Positions 20,338-30,822 of a stretch of DNA of 64,000 nt are shown in pieces. The translations under genes and the position numbers were made by a program. Each line of letters begins with the position of its first letter. The first letter of the stretch is position 1. Below the pieces are notes generated by a model. That model saw nothing but the letters and a program-made list of their open reading frames with translations, did not search any database and was not told the origin of the DNA. Source of the stretch: Halomonas stenophila (GTDB lineage: Bacteria > Pseudomonadota > Gammaproteobacteria > Pseudomonadales > Halomonadaceae); the NCBI RefSeq assembly GCF_014192275.1, contig NZ_JACHXR010000006.1, forward strand, positions 62,001-126,000, in the 5' to 3' direction.

Positions 20338-20781
20338 TCAGTAGCGGGGAGGCTGGGGCGTGCTGGCCTCCCCGCGCCTCAGGCCGAAGTCCTCGGAGAG
20401 GGTGCCGCGGTTGCCGTCGGCATAGTCGCGGGGGGCCGCCGGGCTGTCCTCGCCGTCCCCCGCCTCGGGGGAGGCGGTCGGCGTGAAGTCCGGCTTGCGT
20501 GGCGGGGTCGCGCCCAGGGTCGCGCTGGCTTCCGCCATCTCCCGGTGCAGCGCCTGGCCGTCACGGTTCAGCGCCTCGGCGAGCGCGCCGACGCGCTCGA
20601 GGTGCTCGCCGAGACCGTCGCGCAGCTCGGCGAGCTGGCGGTCGCGTTCGGCGAGGCGCTGGCGGAGCCGCTGGACATTGCCGGCGCCGGCGTTGAGCAG
20701 GTGATAGCCCAGGGCGCCGATGCCCACGCCGGCCAGCAGGCAGGCGATGGCCAGCACCCAGTTGATATTGCTTTCTTCCAC
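20338..20781 (-). CDS. zapG: YhcB/ZapG family cell-division and envelope protein
   Basis: This 147-residue protein has a single N-terminal membrane segment (VLAIACLLAGVGIGALGYHL, about residues 9-28), then a coiled coil rich in Arg, Leu and Glu (about 35-90) and a low-complexity Pro/Asp-rich tail. This is the architecture of YhcB/ZapG (DUF1043), an inner-membrane protein linking elongation and division machinery. It is divergent from zapE, as in E. coli where yhcB neighbours yhcM. Confidence 0.9.
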   Translation of the reverse strand: MEESNINWVLAIACLLAGVGIGALGYHLLNAGAGNVQRLRQRLAERDRQLAELRDGLGEHLERVGALAEALNRDGQALHREMAEASATLGATPPRKPDFTPTASPEAGDGEDSPAAPRDYADGNRGTLSEDFGLRRGEASTPQPPRY

Positions 20782-20920
20782 GTCTGTCTCCCTGAGCTGT
20801 CGGACGGCCCGGCCGTCGGTCCGGTGCCGGTGGCCGGGCGGAGCCGGCGGCCCATTATAGGGCCGGGGCCGTCGGCGCGGTCAACGGCCGGCCGGCGATG
20901 CCAAGCGGCCTCGCGGCGCG

Positions 20921-20926
20921 TATAAT
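20921..20926 (+). promoter_or_regulatory. -10 element upstream of zapE
   Basis: A perfect TATAAT (20921-20926) stands in an otherwise GC-rich region, 38 bases before the zapE ATG at 20964. No good -35 is visible at the expected distance. Transcription from about 20933 would exclude an upstream in-frame start near 20898 and supports ATG 20964. Confidence 0.55.
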
Positions 20927-20963
20927 GCCCCTTTCGATGCCACCCGAGGACAGGTCGCCAGGT

Positions 20964-22154
20964 ATGCCGAAGACCGTACGCCACAGGACGCCGAATGCCC
21001 CCGATGACCGCCGACCGGCCTCGCCGCTGGCGCGCTACCATGCCGACCTCGAGCGCGACGACTTCCAGTATGACCCGGCCCAGGAGCGGGCCGTGGAGCA
21101 TCTCCAGCGGCTCTTCGACGAGCTGGTGGCCATGCCCCGCGAGCGGCCACGGGCCGCGAGCCCGGGCAGGGGGCTGAAGTCGCGGGTGGCCGGGCTGTTC
21201 GGCCGGCGCGAGACCCCGGCCGAGCCGGCAATGCCGCCGGTGGCCGGGCTCTACTTCTGGGGTGGCGTGGGCCGCGGCAAGACCTACCTGGTCGATACCT
21301 TCTTCGAGACCCTGCCCTTTCCCGAGAAGATGCGCACCCACTTCCATCGCTTCATGCAGCGGGTGCACAACGAGCTCGAGCACTACAAGGGCGAGCGCAA
21401 CCCCCTGACGCTGGTCGCCGACAAGTTCGCCGACGAGGCCCGGGTGATCTGCTTCGACGAGTTCTTCGTCAAGGACATCACCGACGCGATGATCCTGGCC
21501 AACCTCCTCGAGGCGCTCTTCGCCCGCGGCGTGGTGCTGGTGGCGACCTCCAACATCGTGCCCGGCGAGCTCTACCGGGACGGCCTGCAGCGGGCCCGCT
21601 TCCTGCCGGCCATCGACCTGCTCGAGCGTCACTGCGAGGTGGTCAACGTGGACTCGGGCATCGACTACCGGCTGCGCGCCCTGGAGCGCGCCGAGATCTT
21701 CCATTCGCCCCTGGACGCCGAGGCCGAGGCGGAGCTGGCACGCAGCTTCCGCGAGATCGCCGGCAGCGAGGGCGAGGAGGGGGCGCCCATCGAGATCAAC
21801 CACCGGGTGCTGCATACCCGCCGGCTCCACGACGACGTGGTATGGTTCGAGTTCACCGAGCTCTGCGACGGGCCGCGCAGTCAGAACGACTACATCGAAC
21901 TGGCCCGGGAGTATCACAGCGTGCTGGTATCCAACGTCACCCGCATGGGCGGTGCCAGCGACGACCAGGCGCGGCGCTTCATCAACATGGTCGATGAGTT
22001 CTACGACCGCGGGGTCAAGCTGCTGATGTCTGCCGAGGCGCCGGCCGAGTCGCTGTACCGCGATGGCCGGCTGACGTTCGAGTTCGAGCGCACCCTGTCG
22101 CGGCTTCAGGAGATGCAGTCTCGCGAGTATCTGGCGCTGCCGCACAAGCCCTGA
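20964..22154 (+). CDS. zapE: Cell division ATPase ZapE (AFG1 family)
   Basis: This 396-residue AFG1-like P-loop ATPase interacts with FtsZ and affects Z-ring stability under stress. Walker A is GGVGRGKT in LYFWGGVGRGKTYLVDTF, and Walker B is VICFDEFFVKDITDA. The C-terminal part (NVTRMGGASDDQARRFINMV) fits the family. The start is ATG 20964, since the upstream start would precede the TATAAT promoter. It is somewhat longer than E. coli ZapE (375) owing to an insertion of about 35 residues before the P-loop. Confidence 0.94.
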   Translation: MPKTVRHRTPNAPDDRRPASPLARYHADLERDDFQYDPAQERAVEHLQRLFDELVAMPRERPRAASPGRGLKSRVAGLFGRRETPAEPAMPPVAGLYFWGGVGRGKTYLVDTFFETLPFPEKMRTHFHRFMQRVHNELEHYKGERNPLTLVADKFADEARVICFDEFFVKDITDAMILANLLEALFARGVVLVATSNIVPGELYRDGLQRARFLPAIDLLERHCEVVNVDSGIDYRLRALERAEIFHSPLDAEAEAELARSFREIAGSEGEEGAPIEINHRVLHTRRLHDDVVWFEFTELCDGPRSQNDYIELAREYHSVLVSNVTRMGGASDDQARRFINMVDEFYDRGVKLLMSAEAPAESLYRDGRLTFEFERTLSRLQEMQSREYLALPHKP

Positions 22155-22173
22155 CCCGGCCGGGAGCCTGAAG

Positions 22174-22206
22174 CTGGAAGAGCGCCGCTTCGCGGCTGGA
22201 AGCTGG
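22174..22206. repeat. GAAGCTG heptamers with GC hairpin, upstream of rplM
   Basis: GAAGCTGGAAGAGC leads into GCCGC (22184-22188), a TTC loop and GCGGC (22192-22196), followed by TGGAAGCTGG. The design is the same as at 3695-3730. It lies 19 bases after the zapE stop and just before the rplM promoter, so it could terminate zapE transcription. Confidence 0.6.
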
Positions 22207-22216
22207 CGCGCCGCCA

Positions 22217-22246
22217 TTGCCTTGCCGGTGGCGGGTCGTGTAGAAT
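22217..22246 (+). promoter_or_regulatory. Predicted promoter of rplM-rpsI
   Basis: TTGCCT (22217-22222) and TAGAAT (22241-22246) are spaced by 18 bp, predicting a start near 22253 and a leader of about 100 bases before rplM. The leader contains short complementary stretches (for example CGTTGTCGCACGGCGGCAAC). L13 is known to repress its own operon in E. coli, so the leader may be an autoregulatory site, though I cannot show that here. Confidence 0.6.
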
Positions 22247-22353
22247 GCGCGCTCGCTCGACCGTTGTCGCACGGCGGCAACCAAGAAGAATAGGGATGGT
22301 CCCCACCGACTCGCCGGCGGCAGGACCCAACACATCGATTTGGTGATTCACCC

Positions 22354-22782
22354 ATGAAGACGTTCACTGCCAAACCGCAGTCCGTCCAGCGCGACTGGTA
22401 CGTCGTCGACGCCGCGGACAAGACGCTCGGCCGTCTGGCCACCGAGATCGCTCGCCGCCTGCGTGGCAAGCACAAGCCGGAATACACCCCGCATGTCGAT
22501 ACCGGCGACTACATCGTCGTGATCAATGCCGAGAAGGTGAAGGTCACCGGCAACAAGGCCAGCGCCAAGAACTACTATCGCCACACCGGCTATCCGGGTG
22601 GCCTGCGTTCCATGAACTTCGAGAAGATGATCGCTCACGCCCCCGAGCGTGTCATCGAGTCCGCGGTCAAGGGCATGCTCCCGAAGGGCCCGCTGGGTCG
22701 TGCCATGTACTCCAAGCTCAAGGTCTACGCCGGCACCGAGCATCCGCACGCCGCCCAGCAGCCGCAAGAACTGAACATCTGA
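22354..22782 (+). CDS. rplM: 50S ribosomal protein L13
   Basis: This 142-residue protein is L13 (uL13) with the expected start [20 protein letters not shown] and the conserved [20 protein letters not shown] region. Length equals that of E. coli L13. Codon use is more restricted than in the neighbours, as expected for a ribosomal protein gene. rpsI follows after 13 bp. Confidence 0.99.
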   Translation: MKTFTAKPQSVQRDWYVVDAADKTLGRLATEIARRLRGKHKPEYTPHVDTGDYIVVINAEKVKVTGNKASAKNYYRHTGYPGGLRSMNFEKMIAHAPERVIESAVKGMLPKGPLGRAMYSKLKVYAGTEHPHAAQQPQELNI

Positions 22783-22795
22783 GGGAGTCTTCGCC

Positions 22796-23185
22796 ATGAC
22801 ACAGCAGTATTACGGTACCGGGCGCCGCAAGACCTCTACCGCGCGCGTCTTCCTGAAGCCGGGCACCGGCAAGATCACCGTCAACAGCCGTGATCTCAAC
22901 GAGTATTTCGGTCGCGTCACCGGTCGCATGGTGGTCCGTCAGCCCCTCGAGCTGACCGATACCCTCGGCCAGTTCGACGCCTACGTCACCGTCAAGGGCG
23001 GTGGCGGCAGCGCCCAGGCCGGCGCCATCCGTCACGGCATCACCCGTGCCCTGATGGAGTACAACGAGGACTTCCGCAAGCCGCTGCGTGAAGCCGGGTA
23101 CGTCACCCGTGACGCCCGCGAGGTCGAGCGCAAGAAGATCGGCCTGCGCAAGGCTCGTCGCCGTCCGCAGTTCTCCAAGCGCTAA
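22796..23185 (+). CDS. rpsI: 30S ribosomal protein S9
   Basis: This 129-residue protein is S9 (uS9), with [20 protein letters not shown] at the N-terminus and the basic tail [11 protein letters not shown], whose final Lys-Arg contacts P-site tRNA. It is co-transcribed with rplM and ends before a strong intrinsic terminator. Confidence 0.99.
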   Translation: MTQQYYGTGRRKTSTARVFLKPGTGKITVNSRDLNEYFGRVTGRMVVRQPLELTDTLGQFDAYVTVKGGGGSAQAGAIRHGITRALMEYNEDFRKPLREAGYVTRDAREVERKKIGLRKARRRPQFSKR

Positions 23186-23204
23186 GACGGACGTCGATAC
23201 GACG

Positions 23205-23240
23205 AAAAAACGCCCGGGTCCCAGACCTGGGCGTTTTTTT
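23205..23240 (+). terminator. Intrinsic terminator of rplM-rpsI
   Basis: An 11-bp stem with one G-U pair (ACGCCCGGGTC with GACCTGGGCGT, loop CCA) ends in seven T residues, with six A residues on the 5' side, so it could also work in reverse. It is the clearest rho-independent terminator in the window. Confidence 0.92.
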
Positions 23241-23406
23241 GTTCTGGGTCAAGTGTTTGCCGCCACGTTTCGCCCCCGGGCTCGGGGCTTGTCCTTGTGC
23301 GGGGCGATCCGTTTTTTTACCATATAACGCATTTCAAAATCCGTGGTCGCGGGTCATCCGGAGCTCGTGATGGAACAGCGGGTAAGTTGATGGGAGAAAC
23401 CTGAAG

Positions 23407-24006
23407 ATGGCAGATAACGGCGTGAACAAAGGGCGGCGCCGTTTCCTCGTGGGCGCGACCACCGTGGTAGGTGCGGCGGGCGCTGTCGGGGTAGCGGTCC
23501 CCTTTGTGGCTTCCTGGCAGCCCAGTGCCAGGGCAAGGGCGGCGGGCGCGCCCGTCAAGGCGGACGTGTCCAAGCTCGAAGCCGGGCAGCGCATGACCGT
23601 CGAGTGGCGCGGGCGACCCATCTGGATCCTCAGTCGTACGCCGGAGATGATCGAGCGCACCGAGGCCCTCGGCGCCGATCGGCTGGCCGATCCCGAGTCC
23701 ACCGAGCCGCAGCAGCCGAGCTACGCCGACGGCCCCCTGCGTTCCATCAAGCCCGAGATCGGCGTGATCATCGGCATCTGTACCCATCTTGGCTGCTCGC
23801 CGCTGTTCAAGCCGGAGCCCAATGCCGAGGGTGTCGGGGTCGACGACTGGCCGGGCGGCTTCTTCTGCCCCTGCCACGGCTCACGCTTCGACCTGGCGGG
23901 CCGGGTGTTCCGCAACGTGCCCGCCCCGATCAACCTCGAGGTGCCGCCCTATCGCTTCGAGAGCGATGACGTCATCGTCGTCGGCGAAGATGAGGAGACT
24001 GCCTGA
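23407..24006 (+). CDS. petA: Ubiquinol-cytochrome c reductase iron-sulfur subunit (Rieske)
   Basis: This 199-residue Rieske protein is part of the cytochrome bc1 complex, passing electrons from ubiquinol to cytochrome c1. A twin-arginine-type N-terminus (GRRRFLVGATTVVGAAGAVG) serves as uncleaved membrane anchor. The 2Fe-2S ligands are C125, H127, C154 and H157, with the disulfide pair C130 and C156 (CTHLGC, CPCHGS). Upstream, 23241-23406 is AT-rich with TATAAC at 23323-23328, a possible -10 without a clear -35. The stop overlaps the petB start by one base (TGATG). Confidence 0.97.
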   Translation: MADNGVNKGRRRFLVGATTVVGAAGAVGVAVPFVASWQPSARARAAGAPVKADVSKLEAGQRMTVEWRGRPIWILSRTPEMIERTEALGADRLADPESTEPQQPSYADGPLRSIKPEIGVIIGICTHLGCSPLFKPEPNAEGVGVDDWPGGFFCPCHGSRFDLAGRVFRNVPAPINLEVPPYRFESDDVIVVGEDEETA

Positions 24007-25265
24007 TGGGTAACCCGAACAAGGCCAAGGCGGAGCGCGGCGTCATGCGCTGGATCGACGACCGTTTCCCCGCCACCCAGATGTGGCAGGACCACCTGTC
24101 CAGGTACTATGCCCCGAAGAACTTCAACTTCTGGTACTTCTTCGGCTCGCTGGCCCTGCTGGTGCTGGTCAACCAGATCCTCACCGGCGTCTGGCTGACC
24201 ATGAGCTTCAACCCCTCCGCGGAAGGCGCCTTCGCCTCGGTCGAGTACATCATGCGCGACGTGGAGTGGGGCTGGCTGATCCGCTACATGCACACCACCG
24301 GGGCGTCGGCCTTCTTCGTGGTGGTGTACCTGCACATGTTCCGCGGCCTGCTCTACGGCTCCTACAAGGCGCCCCGCGAGCTGGTGTGGATCTTCGGCAT
24401 GACCATCTATCTGGCGCTGATGGCCGAGGCCTTCATGGGCTACCTGCTGCCCTGGGGCCAGATGTCCTACTGGGGCGCCCAGGTGATCATCTCGCTGTTC
24501 TCCGCCATCCCGGCCATCGGCCCGGACCTGGCCCAGTGGGTGCGCGGCGACTTCCTGATCTCCGGCATTACCCTGAACCGCTTCTTCGCCCTGCACGTGG
24601 TGGCGCTGCCGATCGTGATCCTGGCGCTGGTGGTGCTGCACATCATCGCCCTGCACGAGGTCGGCTCCAACAACCCCGACGGCATCGACATCAAGAAGAA
24701 GAAGGACGAGACCGGCAAGCCGCTGGACGGCATTCCCTTCCACCCCTACTACTCGGTCAAGGACCTGTTCGGCGTCGCCGTCTTCCTGTTCGTGTTCAGC
24801 GTGGTGATCTTCTACTTCCCCGAGGGCGGCGGCTACTTCATCGAGAAGCCCAACTTCGAGCCGGCCAACCCGCTGAAGACGCCGGATCACATCGCGCCGG
24901 TGTGGTACTTCACGCCCTTCTACGCGATCCTGCGCGCCATCACCTTCTCGCTGTTCGGCCTCGACGCCAAGTTCCTCGGCGTGGTCTGCATGGGGGCGGC
25001 CATCGCGGTGCTCTTCGTGCTGCCCTGGCTCGATCGCAGCCCGGTGCGCTCCATGCGTTACAAGGGCTGGATCTCCAGGGTGATGCTGGCCCTGTTCGCC
25101 GTGAGCTTCGTCATCCTCGGCGTGCTGGGGGTGCTGCCGGTCACCGAGGGCCGGACGCTGCTGTCCCAGGTGTGTACCGTCATCTATTTCGCCTTCTTCC
25201 TGCTGATGCCGTTCTATACCCAGCTGGAGAAGACCAAACCCGTTCCGGAAAGGGTGACTGGCTAA
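24006..25265 (+). CDS. petB: Cytochrome b subunit of bc1 complex
   Basis: This 419-residue membrane protein has about eight to nine transmembrane helices and carries hemes bL and bH and both quinone sites. The heme-ligand helices are visible (RYMHTTGASAFFVVVYLHMF and NRFFALHVVALPIVILALVV). The Qo-site motif, PEWY in many organisms, reads PVWY here (HIAPVWYFTPFYAILR). The stop overlaps the petC start (TAATG). The one-base and TAATG overlaps indicate a tight petABC operon. Confidence 0.97.
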   Translation: MGNPNKAKAERGVMRWIDDRFPATQMWQDHLSRYYAPKNFNFWYFFGSLALLVLVNQILTGVWLTMSFNPSAEGAFASVEYIMRDVEWGWLIRYMHTTGASAFFVVVYLHMFRGLLYGSYKAPRELVWIFGMTIYLALMAEAFMGYLLPWGQMSYWGAQVIISLFSAIPAIGPDLAQWVRGDFLISGITLNRFFALHVVALPIVILALVVLHIIALHEVGSNNPDGIDIKKKKDETGKPLDGIPFHPYYSVKDLFGVAVFLFVFSVVIFYFPEGGGYFIEKPNFEPANPLKTPDHIAPVWYFTPFYAILRAITFSLFGLDAKFLGVVCMGAAIAVLFVLPWLDRSPVRSMRYKGWISRVMLALFAVSFVILGVLGVLPVTEGRTLLSQVCTVIYFAFFLLMPFYTQLEKTKPVPERVTG

Positions 25266-26035
25266 TGAAAAAGCAACTGTTCGCACTGCTCTTCGCGCTG
25301 GTGCCGATGGCCGGGTTTGCCGCCGGGGGCGGTGGCGTGCACCTGCAGGAGATGAATCCGGATCTCCATGACAAGGCGTCGCTGCAGAACGGGATGAAGC
25401 TCTTCGTCAACTACTGCATGGGCTGTCATTCCCTCGAGCACCAGCGCTTCGCGCGGGCCGCCGAGGACCTGGGGATCCCCCAGGACCTGGTCGAGGACAA
25501 CCTGGTCTTCGCCGAGGAGCTCGGCTTCAACGACCAGATGCACAACGCCATGCGCAGCGAGGATGGCGAGAACTGGTTCGGTGCGCCGCCGCCCGACCTG
25601 ACCCTCGAGGCCCGCCTGCGCGGGACCGACTGGGTCTACTCCTACCTGCTCAGCTTCTACCGGGACCCGTCGCGCCCCACCGGGGTGAACAACAAGGTCT
25701 TCCCGCTGGTGGCCATGCCCAACGTGCTGGAGCCGCTGCAGGGGGTGCAGGAGAAGGTCTGCGCGGCCTCCGATCGGCCGATGGAGGGCGCCGAGCTCGA
25801 CCCGTTGACCGGCAAGTACCAGTCCTGCGAGACCCTGCAGGTCACCCAGCCGGGGCAGATGGAGCCCGAGGAGTTCGAGGAGGCGGTCTACGACCTGACC
25901 AACTTCCTCGCCTATGTCGGTGAGCCCTCCAAGCTTCAGGCCCAGGCGCTGGGTCCCAAGGTGCTGATCTTCATCTTCATCTTCGGGGTCATCGCCTACC
26001 TGCTCAAGCGCGAGTACTGGCGCGATATCCACTGA
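25265..26035 (+). CDS. petC: Cytochrome c1 of bc1 complex
   Basis: This 256-residue periplasmic cytochrome is anchored by a C-terminal helix (VLIFIFIFGVIAYLL). It has a signal peptide (MKKQLFALLFALVPMAGFAA), a heme-attachment site CMGCH at residues 51-55, and a Met axial ligand in LVAMPNVL. It is the last gene of petABC, followed by a stable hairpin. Confidence 0.97.
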   Translation: MKKQLFALLFALVPMAGFAAGGGGVHLQEMNPDLHDKASLQNGMKLFVNYCMGCHSLEHQRFARAAEDLGIPQDLVEDNLVFAEELGFNDQMHNAMRSEDGENWFGAPPPDLTLEARLRGTDWVYSYLLSFYRDPSRPTGVNNKVFPLVAMPNVLEPLQGVQEKVCAASDRPMEGAELDPLTGKYQSCETLQVTQPGQMEPEEFEEAVYDLTNFLAYVGEPSKLQAQALGPKVLIFIFIFGVIAYLLKREYWRDIH

Positions 26036-26056
26036 TCCGTCCTCGACGGAGAGTGC

Positions 26057-26086
26057 GGGGGCGCATGGTGCGAGCCATGCGCCCCC
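26057..26086 (+). terminator. Hairpin after petC
   Basis: A perfect 12-bp stem (GGGGGCGCATGG at 26057-26068 with CCATGCGCCCCC at 26075-26086) closes a six-base loop, 22 bases after the petC stop. Only TATGGT follows, so it is not a classical T-tract terminator. It separates petABC from sspAB. Confidence 0.6.
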
Positions 26087-26181
26087 TATGGTCTGTGCCC
26101 GGTCACGGGCAAGGTCACGGCGCCCCCGGGAGGGGGGTGTCGTGTTATCATCTCGGCACGAATTGATGCGAGGATTGTTTC

Positions 26182-26808
26182 ATGGGTGTAGTGGCCAAGC
26201 GGTCGTCGATGATCTTCTACTCCGGAGGCGATGATCATTACAGTCATCGGGTGCGTATCGTGCTCGCCGAGAAGGGCGTGGCCGTAGACATCGTCGAGGT
26301 CACCGAGGAGAGCCACCCCGAGGAGCTCGCCGATCTCAACCCCTACAACAGCGTACCCACGCTGCTGGATCGCGACCTGGTGCTCTACGAGTCCAAGGTG
26401 ATGATGGAATACCTGGACGAGCGGTTCCCGCATCCCCCGCTGTTGCCGGTGTATCCCGTGGCCCGTGCCCAGAGCCGGCTGTGGATGCATCGCATCGAGC
26501 GCGAGTGGTGCCCGCTGGTCGAGCAGATCCAGCAGGGGCCCAAGAAGGACGCCGACAAGGCGCGCAAGGAGCTCCGCGAGAGCCTGATCGGCATCTCGCC
26601 GATCTTCGAGGACATGCCGTTCTTCATGAGCGAGGAGTTCACCCTGGTCGACTGCTGCCTGGCGCCGATCCTCTGGCGCATGCCGGTGCTGGGCATCGAG
26701 TTGCCGGAAAAGCAGGTCAAGCCGCTGATGGGCTACATGGAGCGGGTCTTCGATCGCGAGGGCTTCAAGGCCGCGCTGAGCGAGGGCGAGCGCGAGATGC
26801 GCCCCTGA
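26182..26808 (+). CDS. sspA: Stringent starvation protein A SspA
   Basis: This 208-residue glutathione S-transferase-fold protein binds RNA polymerase and affects stationary-phase and acid-stress transcription. The N-terminal thioredoxin-like part ([20 protein letters not shown]) and the later [11 protein letters not shown] segment are typical. It probably has no GST activity. sspB follows 57 bp later, the usual pair. The upstream gap has TATCAT at 26146-26151 as a possible -10. Confidence 0.95.
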   Translation: MGVVAKRSSMIFYSGGDDHYSHRVRIVLAEKGVAVDIVEVTEESHPEELADLNPYNSVPTLLDRDLVLYESKVMMEYLDERFPHPPLLPVYPVARAQSRLWMHRIEREWCPLVEQIQQGPKKDADKARKELRESLIGISPIFEDMPFFMSEEFTLVDCCLAPILWRMPVLGIELPEKQVKPLMGYMERVFDREGFKAALSEGEREMRP

Positions 26809-26865
26809 TCATCCCTTAATGCAAGCCCCGGCGTGGTCGGGGCGCCAACCCAGGAGGGTCAATCG

Positions 26866-27327
26866 ATGCAGTCGAGCCGTCCCTATATCGCCCGGGCCCT
26901 GTACCAGTGGTTGCTGGACAACGAGCTGACGCCCTACATCGTGGTCGATGCCGAGCAGGAGGGCGTCGAGGTGCCGCGGCAGTTCGTGCAGAACGGCCAG
27001 ATCGTGCTCAACCTCGGCGTGACCGCGGTACGCGACCTGTCCCTGGAGAACGATGCCATCGTCTTCTCCGCCCGTTTCGGCGGGCAGCCGATGCAGGTGA
27101 TGGTGCCCATGGAGGCGCTGATCGCGATCTATGCCCGCGAGAACGGAGTGGGCATGGTCTTCGGCCACGAGCCGGTCATGCCGGCTGCGGCCGAACCCGA
27201 CGCGCCCGAGGCGGACACCGGTCCGGCGCTGTCCGGCGTCGAGGGGGCGGGCGGTGATGCCGACGAGGAGGGCGAGCGCGGCGAGGCCTCCAGGAAGGGG
27301 CGTCCCTCGCTGCGCGTCGTCAAGTGA
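26866..27327 (+). CDS. sspB: ClpXP adaptor SspB
   Basis: This 153-residue protein delivers ssrA-tagged and other substrates to ClpXP. The substrate-binding domain spans about residues 5-110 (PYIARALYQWLLDNELTPYI, QIVLNLGVTAV, YARENGVGMVF). An acidic linker rich in Glu, Asp and Gly (about 110-140) leads to the ClpX-binding tail PSLRVVK, which matches the family's conserved end. AGGAGGGTC before ATG 26866 sets the start. Confidence 0.95.
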   Translation: MQSSRPYIARALYQWLLDNELTPYIVVDAEQEGVEVPRQFVQNGQIVLNLGVTAVRDLSLENDAIVFSARFGGQPMQVMVPMEALIAIYARENGVGMVFGHEPVMPAAAEPDAPEADTGPALSGVEGAGGDADEEGERGEASRKGRPSLRVVK

Positions 27328-27371
27328 TCGGTGCCGGGCGCCCGCGGCGCCCAGTGCCTCGCCCCGAGCGA

Positions 27372-27397
27372 AACGGCAGGCCATCCGGCCTGCCGTT
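27372..27397. terminator. Bidirectional terminator between sspB and dolP
   Basis: AACGGCAGGCC (27372-27382) and GGCCTGCCGTT (27387-27397) form an 11-bp stem with an ATCC loop, followed by TTCG on plus and preceded by A residues. It sits between convergent genes. Confidence 0.78.
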
Positions 27398-27429
27398 TTC
27401 GTTGGGTCGGCGACCGCGGTCGCCGGCGC

Positions 27430-28008
27430 TCAGTCCAGGTAGTCGAAGACCTTGACGATGCGCTGCATGCCGCCGGCGTTGGACACCGCCGAGACGATGC
27501 GGTCGGCCTCCGCGCGGCTGACGATCCCCATCAGGTAGACGCTGGCGTTCTCCGTCACGATGTGCAGTCGGCTGGCGTCGATGGCCTCGTTGGCGGCCAG
27601 CGCGGTGCGGACCTTGGTGTTGATCCAGGTGTCGCTGAGCCGCTGGCTGGCGGGCAGGTTGGCGGCGACGGTCAGCTCGTTATGGACCCGGCGCACGTTG
27701 CGCACCTGGCTCGCCACCTGTTCGGCCATGCTCTTGAGCTCCTGGCTGGGGACCTGGCCGGTCAGCAGCACCACGCCATTGAAGCTGTCGACGTTGATGC
27801 GGGCATCGCTCAGCCGGGCATCGGTGCGGCCGAGGTTGTGACCGATCTTGGTCTCGATGCTCTGGTCCTCGACCCGGGTGCCCAGGGTGCGCTCGCCATA
27901 GTTCTCCTGAATGGTGCCGGGAGTCGTGGCCGCGGTCATGGAGGTGCAGCCGGACACGGCCAGCATCAGGCCGAGGGACAGGGTAAACAGCAGGGACTTG
28001 TAGGACAT
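27430..28008 (-). CDS. dolP: Outer-membrane lipoprotein with two BON domains (DolP/YraP)
   Basis: This 192-residue lipoprotein has a type II signal with lipobox cysteine C21 (AVSGC) and two BON domains (about 45-110 and 120-185), the second including YLMGIVSRAEADRIV. DolP supports outer-membrane integrity and BAM function at division sites. It lies four bases after diaA in the minus-strand lpoA-yraN-diaA-dolP cluster, as in E. coli. Confidence 0.92.
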   Translation of the reverse strand: MSYKSLLFTLSLGLMLAVSGCTSMTAATTPGTIQENYGERTLGTRVEDQSIETKIGHNLGRTDARLSDARINVDSFNGVVLLTGQVPSQELKSMAEQVASQVRNVRRVHNELTVAANLPASQRLSDTWINTKVRTALAANEAIDASRLHIVTENASVYLMGIVSRAEADRIVSAVSNAGGMQRIVKVFDYLD

Positions 28009-28012
28009 GACA

Positions 28013-29011
<999 letters not shown>

Positions 29012-29028
<17 letters not shown>

Positions 29029-30775
29029 CGCCCAGCAGCCGTGAGCCGAGCACCGGCTGGGGGACGCCTTCGACGAAACGGGCCCAGGGCAGGCTGCGGT
29101 GGATGCGGCCATCGTCCGCGGCGCTCAGGGTCCCGGTGGCGCCGAACAGCTCGCTGCCCGGGATGGCCTGGAGCTGCGGCAGGCGCCGGGCCAGCTCGTA
29201 GGCGTCCACGCCCATGGCCATCAGCCGGAACATCGCCGGATCCGATTCCTTGCGCAGCTGGCGGTAGCTCGCCAGGAAGGGCAGGGCGTCTTCCCCACCC
29301 GCGGCGGCGTCCGGGATCTGCCAGGGGATGTCGATGAACATCACGCCATTGAGGTCCTGGTCCAGGCGCGGCTGCGGGCGCCCCTCGTAGAGGTGGGAAG
29401 TGGCATACACCGGCAGGCCCCGCTCATAGGCGTAGTAGTCGATGGTCGGCGGCACCTGGCGGGCGTAGTCGGGCAGGGCGAGCAGGAAGAGCAGATCGGC
29501 CCGGTTCGCGCCCAGGGCGCGGCGCGTGCTCTCGGTGGCCGGCATGCCGGGGTTGTAGCGCACGGCGTTGGCGATGTCGCCGTCGCGGTCCCGCCAGGCC
29601 GTCGCGAAGGCCTCGCCGACCCGCCGGCCCCAGGCGTTGTCCGGCACCAGCAGCGAGGCCGTGCGGTGTCCGTCGAGACGGGCGCGGGCGGCCACCTGAC
29701 GAGCCTCGTCCTCGGCGGAGAGACCGTACTGGAAGAGCCCCTCGGCGCCGTTGCGCTCGGCCTCGCCGTAGTTGAGCGCGAGCGTCGGCATGGGCATCCG
29801 GTCGCGGCGCTCGAGGGCGCTGACGGCTTCCTTGTCCAGGGGGCCCACCACCACCTGGGCGCCCCGGTTCCGGGCCTCCCGGTAGAGGGCGTCGAGATCC
29901 CCCCGGGCGGAGTCGAAGAACGTCAGCCGGGTGCCGCTGGCGCCGCCGTTCACGGCATTCAGGTGGTGGGCGCGCAGGCCCTCCTCGATGGCGTCGGCGA
30001 CGCCGGCCAGGGGGCCGGACTCGGGCAGGAAGACCGCGATATGGCTGACGTCGCGCCCGCGCAGCTCGCGCAGGGCGAGGATATCCGCGGGCAGGCGGCG
30101 CGCGGCCGGGTGCTCGGGGTAGCGGCCCCGCCAGTCATCGAGGCGGGTGAAGAGGCGCTCGATGTCGCCGCTGTTGCCGCGCACCAGGTCGGCCAGTTCC
30201 AGCCAGGCGAGGGTCGCCTCGTCGGCCCCTTCGCGCAGCTCGGCGACGCCGCCGGGGGAGAGCCGCGAGAGTTGCTCCCAGATGGGGTCGTTGAGGTCCC
30301 GGCGATCGGTGGCCGCCTGCAGGCGCATCAGCACGCGCGCCGCGGCCTGGGGCTCGTCGACCCGGCCGAGGGCGCGGCCCTGGCGCTCGCGCAGAAGGTT
30401 GGCCGCCTCCCGGGGCAGCTCGGCCTCGTCGAGGAGTTGGGCGGCCTGGATCACCGCCCAGGGGTCGTCCTCGGTCTCGCCGAGGTCGGAGAGCAGCAGG
30501 GCCCAGCGGCGACGGGCCTCGGCCGGCAGGCGCGCGTCGTCGATGTCCTTGGCGACCTCCAGCGCCTGGGGGCGGCGTCCCTGGCGTGCTAGGATGTCCG
30601 CCGCCTCGAGTCGGGACAGGGCGGCCTGCTCGGGGGCCTGCTGCTCGGCCTGCTGGAGCAGCTGGTCCGGGTCGCCGGCGGGCGCGCGCTGGGTGATGCC
30701 GGGCTGCAGGGTGCAGCCGGCGATAAGCAGCGCCAGGAGCGCGGCGGCCAGGGGGCCGCGAGACGAGATCTTCAT
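29012..30775 (-). CDS. lpoA: Penicillin-binding protein activator LpoA
   Basis: This 587-residue outer-membrane lipoprotein stimulates PBP1A transpeptidase activity. It has a type II signal with lipobox C21 (LIAGC), an N-terminal helical TPR-like domain (about 30-250) and a C-terminal periplasmic-binding-like domain (about 255-580; IAVFLPESGPLAGVADAIEE, RGAQVVVGPLDKEAV). The start is ATG 30775. It is divergent from rsmI by 47 bp, the conserved arrangement. Confidence 0.93.
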
Positions 30776-30822
30776 GAATCCTTCCTTGTCCTCATGTCCG
30801 GAATGCATCCCAGGGAGCCGAA

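Noticed and set aside
20898..20963. Longer zapE starting at about 20898
   Set aside because: The TATAAT element at 20921-20926 would lie inside the extension, and family homology begins after 20964.
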